Assembly (NCBI RefSeq): GCF_000725385.1
Contig: NZ_CP008884.1
Location: forward strand, 1,612,001 to 1,676,000
Source of the DNA: Dyella japonica A8
GTDB lineage: Bacteria; Pseudomonadota; Gammaproteobacteria; Xanthomonadales; Rhodanobacteraceae
DNA length: 64,000 nucleotides
Direction: 5' to 3'
In this document: positions 61,587 to 64,000 of the stretch, one piece after another
Numbering within the stretch: position 1 is the first letter of the stretch
Layout of the letters: each line of letters starts with the position of its first letter
The notes under the pieces: generated by a model
Database searches by the model: none
Told to the model about the DNA's origin: nothing
Seen by the model: only the letters and a program-made list of their open reading frames with translations
Position numbers and translations under genes: made by a program

Positions 61587-62577
61587 ACACGGCGGACGCC
61601 TGCTGCGTGCAGCGCGCGAGTACGGCATTCCGCCGGAAGACTGGCTGGACCTCTCCACCGGCATCAGCCCGCTCGCGTGGCCGGTGCCACCGCTGCCGAC
61701 GTCGGTATGGCAGCGGTTGCCGGAAGACGACGATGGCCTGGTCGAGGTGGCATGCGCGTATTACGGCGCAACGCATCTGCTGCCGGTGGCCGGTTCCCAG
61801 GCCGCCATCCAGGCGCTGCCCGCGTTGCGGCGGCCGTCGCGCGTCGGTGTCATCGCGCCCGGCTATAACGAACACGCCCATGCGTGGCGCCGCGCCGGGC
61901 ACGCGGTGGAAGCGCTGCCTGCGGCGACGCTGCTGGCCGAGGTATCGCGCTTTGACGTGATCGTGCTGATCCATCCCAATAATCCCGGTGGCGACCGCTT
62001 TGAACGCGCGCGCTTGCTCGCCTGTCACGAGGCCCTGGCGGCGCGGGGTGGGTGGCTGATCGTCGACGAAGCCTTCATGGACGCGACGCCGGAGGAGAGT
62101 CTTTGCCGTGAGTCGTCACGCGAAGGGCTGATCGTGCTGCGCTCTTCCGGCAAGTTCTTCGGCATGGCGGGCGCGCGTGCGGGATTCGTCGCGGCGCACC
62201 CTGCCTTGCTGGAAGCACTGCGCGAGCGGCTCGGTCCATGGACACTCAGTGGTCCGACACGCTACGCACTGAAGCAGGCGCTCGCCGATCACGCGTGGCA
62301 CACCACGGCCCGTGCATGGTTGCACGCGGCCAGCGATGGCTTGTCGTCCCTGTTGTCACGACATGGCATGCCGCCCACGGCCGGTTGCGCCTTCTTCCAC
62401 TGGTGGAAGAGCGCTCAGGCCGAATCCGTGCATGTGGCGCTGGCACAGCGGGGCATCCTTACGCGGTTGTTTACGACGCCGGCCAGCCTGCGGTTCGGCT
62501 TGCCCGCCGACGAAGCAGGTCTGCACCGGCTGGGCGATGCACTCGGATCACTTGAACAAGGGAGGGCTTCGCCATGA
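61579..62577 (+). CDS. cobC: Threonine-phosphate decarboxylase-like aminotransferase CobC
   Basis: A 332-residue fold-type I PLP enzyme. Visible blocks: [13 protein letters not shown] at the N-terminus, [30 protein letters not shown] and the PLP-lysine region [15 protein letters not shown] (Lys about 193). It makes the aminopropanol phosphate used by CobD. The family is shorter than histidinol-phosphate transaminases and is placed by its cob neighbours. GGAG lies 8 bases before the ATG. Naming follows the Pseudomonas scheme; the Salmonella name for this enzyme is CobD. Confidence 0.92.
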   Translation: MLEHGGRLLRAAREYGIPPEDWLDLSTGISPLAWPVPPLPTSVWQRLPEDDDGLVEVACAYYGATHLLPVAGSQAAIQALPALRRPSRVGVIAPGYNEHAHAWRRAGHAVEALPAATLLAEVSRFDVIVLIHPNNPGGDRFERARLLACHEALAARGGWLIVDEAFMDATPEESLCRESSREGLIVLRSSGKFFGMAGARAGFVAAHPALLEALRERLGPWTLSGPTRYALKQALADHAWHTTARAWLHAASDGLSSLLSRHGMPPTAGCAFFHWWKSAQAESVHVALAQRGILTRLFTTPASLRFGLPADEAGLHRLGDALGSLEQGRASP

Positions 62578-64000
62578 GCGGCGCCGTGTTGATGGTGCAG
62601 GGCTGCACGTCCGACGCGGGCAAGAGCACGCTGGTTGCCGGCTTGTGCCGGTGGTTGCGCCGGCGCGGCGTCGCCGTGGCGCCGTTCAAGCCGCAGAACA
62701 TGGCGCTGAACTCGGCGGTGACGATCGATGGCGGCGAGATCGGGCGCGCCCAGGCCGTGCAGGCCCAGGCGGCGGGCCTGCTTCCGCATACGGATTTCAA
62801 TCCCGTGCTGCTCAAGCCCAACAGCGACGTCGGCGCGCAGGTGATCGTGCACGGCCACCCCGTCGCCAACATGGATGCGCGCGACTACCACCAGTACAAG
62901 CGCATGGCGATGGACGCCGTGCTCGCCTCGCACCATCGACTGATCGACCGCTATGACGCGGTGATCGTCGAAGGCGCGGGCAGCCCGGCCGAGATCAACC
63001 TGCGCGACCGTGACATCGCCAACATGGGTTATGCAGAGGCGGTGGATTGCCCTGTCGTCCTCATTGCCGACATCGATCGTGGTGGCGTGTTCGCGCATCT
63101 GGTCGGCACGCTGGCCCTGCTGTCGGAAAGCGAGCGACGGCGCGTGGCCGGTTTCGTCATCAACCGCTTTCGCGGTGACCTTGCTCTGCTGCAACCCGGG
63201 TTGGACTGGCTTGTGCGGGAAACCGGCAAGCCGGTGCTCGGCGTGCTGCCCTACCTGCACGGCCTGCAACTGGAAGCCGAGGATGCGCTGCCGCGTGAGG
63301 TTGCCGTGAACCCGGAAGCCAGACTGCGCGTGGTGGCGCCGGTGCTGCCGCGCATCAGCAATCACACCGACTTCGATGCCTTGCGCGCCCATCCGGACGT
63401 CGGCTTCCGTTTCGTCAGTGCTGACGAAACGCACCCGCCGGCCGACCTCATCGTGCTGCCTGGCTCCAAGTCCACGCGCGCGGACCTGGCATGGCTGCGC
63501 GCGCAGGGCTGGGAACAGACCATCGCCCGCCACCTGCGCTACGGCGGGAAGCTCATCGGCATCTGCGGTGGCTTCCAGATGCTGGGGCGATTCGTGCATG
63601 ATCCGCAGGGTATCGAGAGCACGCCGGGCTCGAGCGATGGACTGGGTTGGTTGCCGATGGAGACCACGCTGGAAGCGCGCAAGCAATTGCGACGCGTGGA
63701 GGGAAAGCTGGTCCTTGGAGGTGCGTGCGTGAGCGGCTATGAAATCCATTGCGGCATCAGTCGTGGTGAAGCATTGGGAAGGCCCTCGAGCATCCTTGGT
63801 CAGGGTGAGCCTGACGGCGCGTTGTCGGCCGACGGCCAGATCCTCGGCAGCTACCTGCATGGATTGTTCGACGAACCGCAAGCCCTTGCGGCCGTGCTCG
63901 CCTGGGTTGGCCTGCGCGACGCCGCGCCGCTCGACGTGCAGGGCCTGCGCGAGGCGAGCATCGACCGCGTGGCCGATGCCGTGGAAACCCATCTGGACAC
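62574..64000 (+). CDS. cobQ: Cobyric acid synthase CobQ/CbiP (3' truncated)
   Basis: An open frame of 475 codons that runs off the end of the window; the family is about 480-500 residues, so little is missing. The N-terminal ATPase domain has [20 protein letters not shown] and [11 protein letters not shown]. The C-terminal glutaminase has [14 protein letters not shown], the nucleophile in [10 protein letters not shown] and the late histidine in GSYLHGLFD. It amidates side chains b, d, e and g of the corrin. The start overlaps the cobC stop by 4 bases, and GGAGGG lies upstream. Further cob genes probably follow. Confidence 0.95.
   Translation, partial: MSGAVLMVQGCTSDAGKSTLVAGLCRWLRRRGVAVAPFKPQNMALNSAVTIDGGEIGRAQAVQAQAAGLLPHTDFNPVLLKPNSDVGAQVIVHGHPVANMDARDYHQYKRMAMDAVLASHHRLIDRYDAVIVEGAGSPAEINLRDRDIANMGYAEAVDCPVVLIADIDRGGVFAHLVGTLALLSESERRRVAGFVINRFRGDLALLQPGLDWLVRETGKPVLGVLPYLHGLQLEAEDALPREVAVNPEARLRVVAPVLPRISNHTDFDALRAHPDVGFRFVSADETHPPADLIVLPGSKSTRADLAWLRAQGWEQTIARHLRYGGKLIGICGGFQMLGRFVHDPQGIESTPGSSDGLGWLPMETTLEARKQLRRVEGKLVLGGACVSGYEIHCGISRGEALGRPSSILGQGEPDGALSADGQILGSYLHGLFDEPQALAAVLAWVGLRDAAPLDVQGLREASIDRVADAVETHLD

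Overview
The window looks like chromosomal DNA from a high-GC gammaproteobacterium of the Xanthomonadales/Lysobacterales type, most like Rhodanobacteraceae (Dyella, Luteibacter, Rhodanobacter). This rests on gene content: pilS next to sucCD, bamD divergent from rluD-pgeF, TonB-receptor and LacI-controlled sugar loci, GH92 and GH65 enzymes, and REP elements of the GTAG/GTGG-GAGCGCAC type. It is an inference, because no rRNA or other phylogenetic marker is present. I saw no tRNA, rRNA, insertion sequence, phage gene or CRISPR array.

Layout. 1-5.3 kb: end of a Bat-type (aerotolerance) operon: truncated DUF58 protein, DUF4381 protein, BatA-like VWA protein, BatB-like VWA protein carrying TPRs, and BatD. 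5.4-7.9 kb: a membrane-anchored protein with eight CxxCH haem sites, then HEAT-like and TPR repeats. 8.1-11.2 kb: secreted esterase, DoxX protein, short-chain dehydrogenase and a duplicated-domain periplasmic protein. 11.4-18.9 kb: a mannoside locus with LacI regulator, FucP-type transporter, PfkB-type fructokinase and AGE-family isomerase, divergent from a secreted GH92 alpha-mannosidase; two matching operator-like sites lie between. 19.0-22.9 kb: a three-gene phosphorelay with no DNA-binding output. 22.9-24.3 kb: gene-free composite repeat locus 1. 24.3-25.7 kb: pilR. 25.8-37.0 kb: an alpha-glucoside locus with esterase, trehalase-family enzyme, MFS transporter, TonB receptor and a GH65 phosphorylase fused to beta-phosphoglucomutase, divergent from its LacI regulator. 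It sits between pilR and pilS, which are normally adjacent. 37.4-41.4 kb: pilS and sucCD. 41.5-44.9 kb: argP, argO and nadE. 45.1-47.8 kb: bamD, rluD and pgeF. 47.9-51.9 kb: trehalose synthesis operon otsB-GH15-otsA. 52.1-54.7 kb: clpB with a heat-shock-like promoter. 54.7-55.7 kb: composite repeat locus 2. 55.8-64.0 kb: a cobalamin riboswitch followed by btuB, an unidentified membrane protein, cobO, cobB, cobD, cobC and cobQ (cobQ runs off the end).

How the genes work together. The two sugar loci each combine a secreted glycosidase with uptake and intracellular processing under a LacI-type repressor. The mannose route would be mannan to mannose to fructose to fructose-6-P. The glucoside route would be disaccharide to glucose plus beta-glucose-1-P to glucose-6-P. 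The cob operon imports corrinoids, adenosylates them and assembles the lower part of B12.

The most unusual non-coding feature is a dispersed, multi-hairpin repeat. It occurs in two full copies, one divergent inverted copy and one truncated inverted copy, at 23.1-24.1 kb and 54.9-55.5 kb. Its stems are kept by paired changes while the overlapping reading frame is not conserved, which points to a structured RNA or DNA element. The most unusual coding features are a FucP-type transporter with a roughly 140-residue insertion, and a membrane protein of unknown function inside the B12 riboswitch operon.
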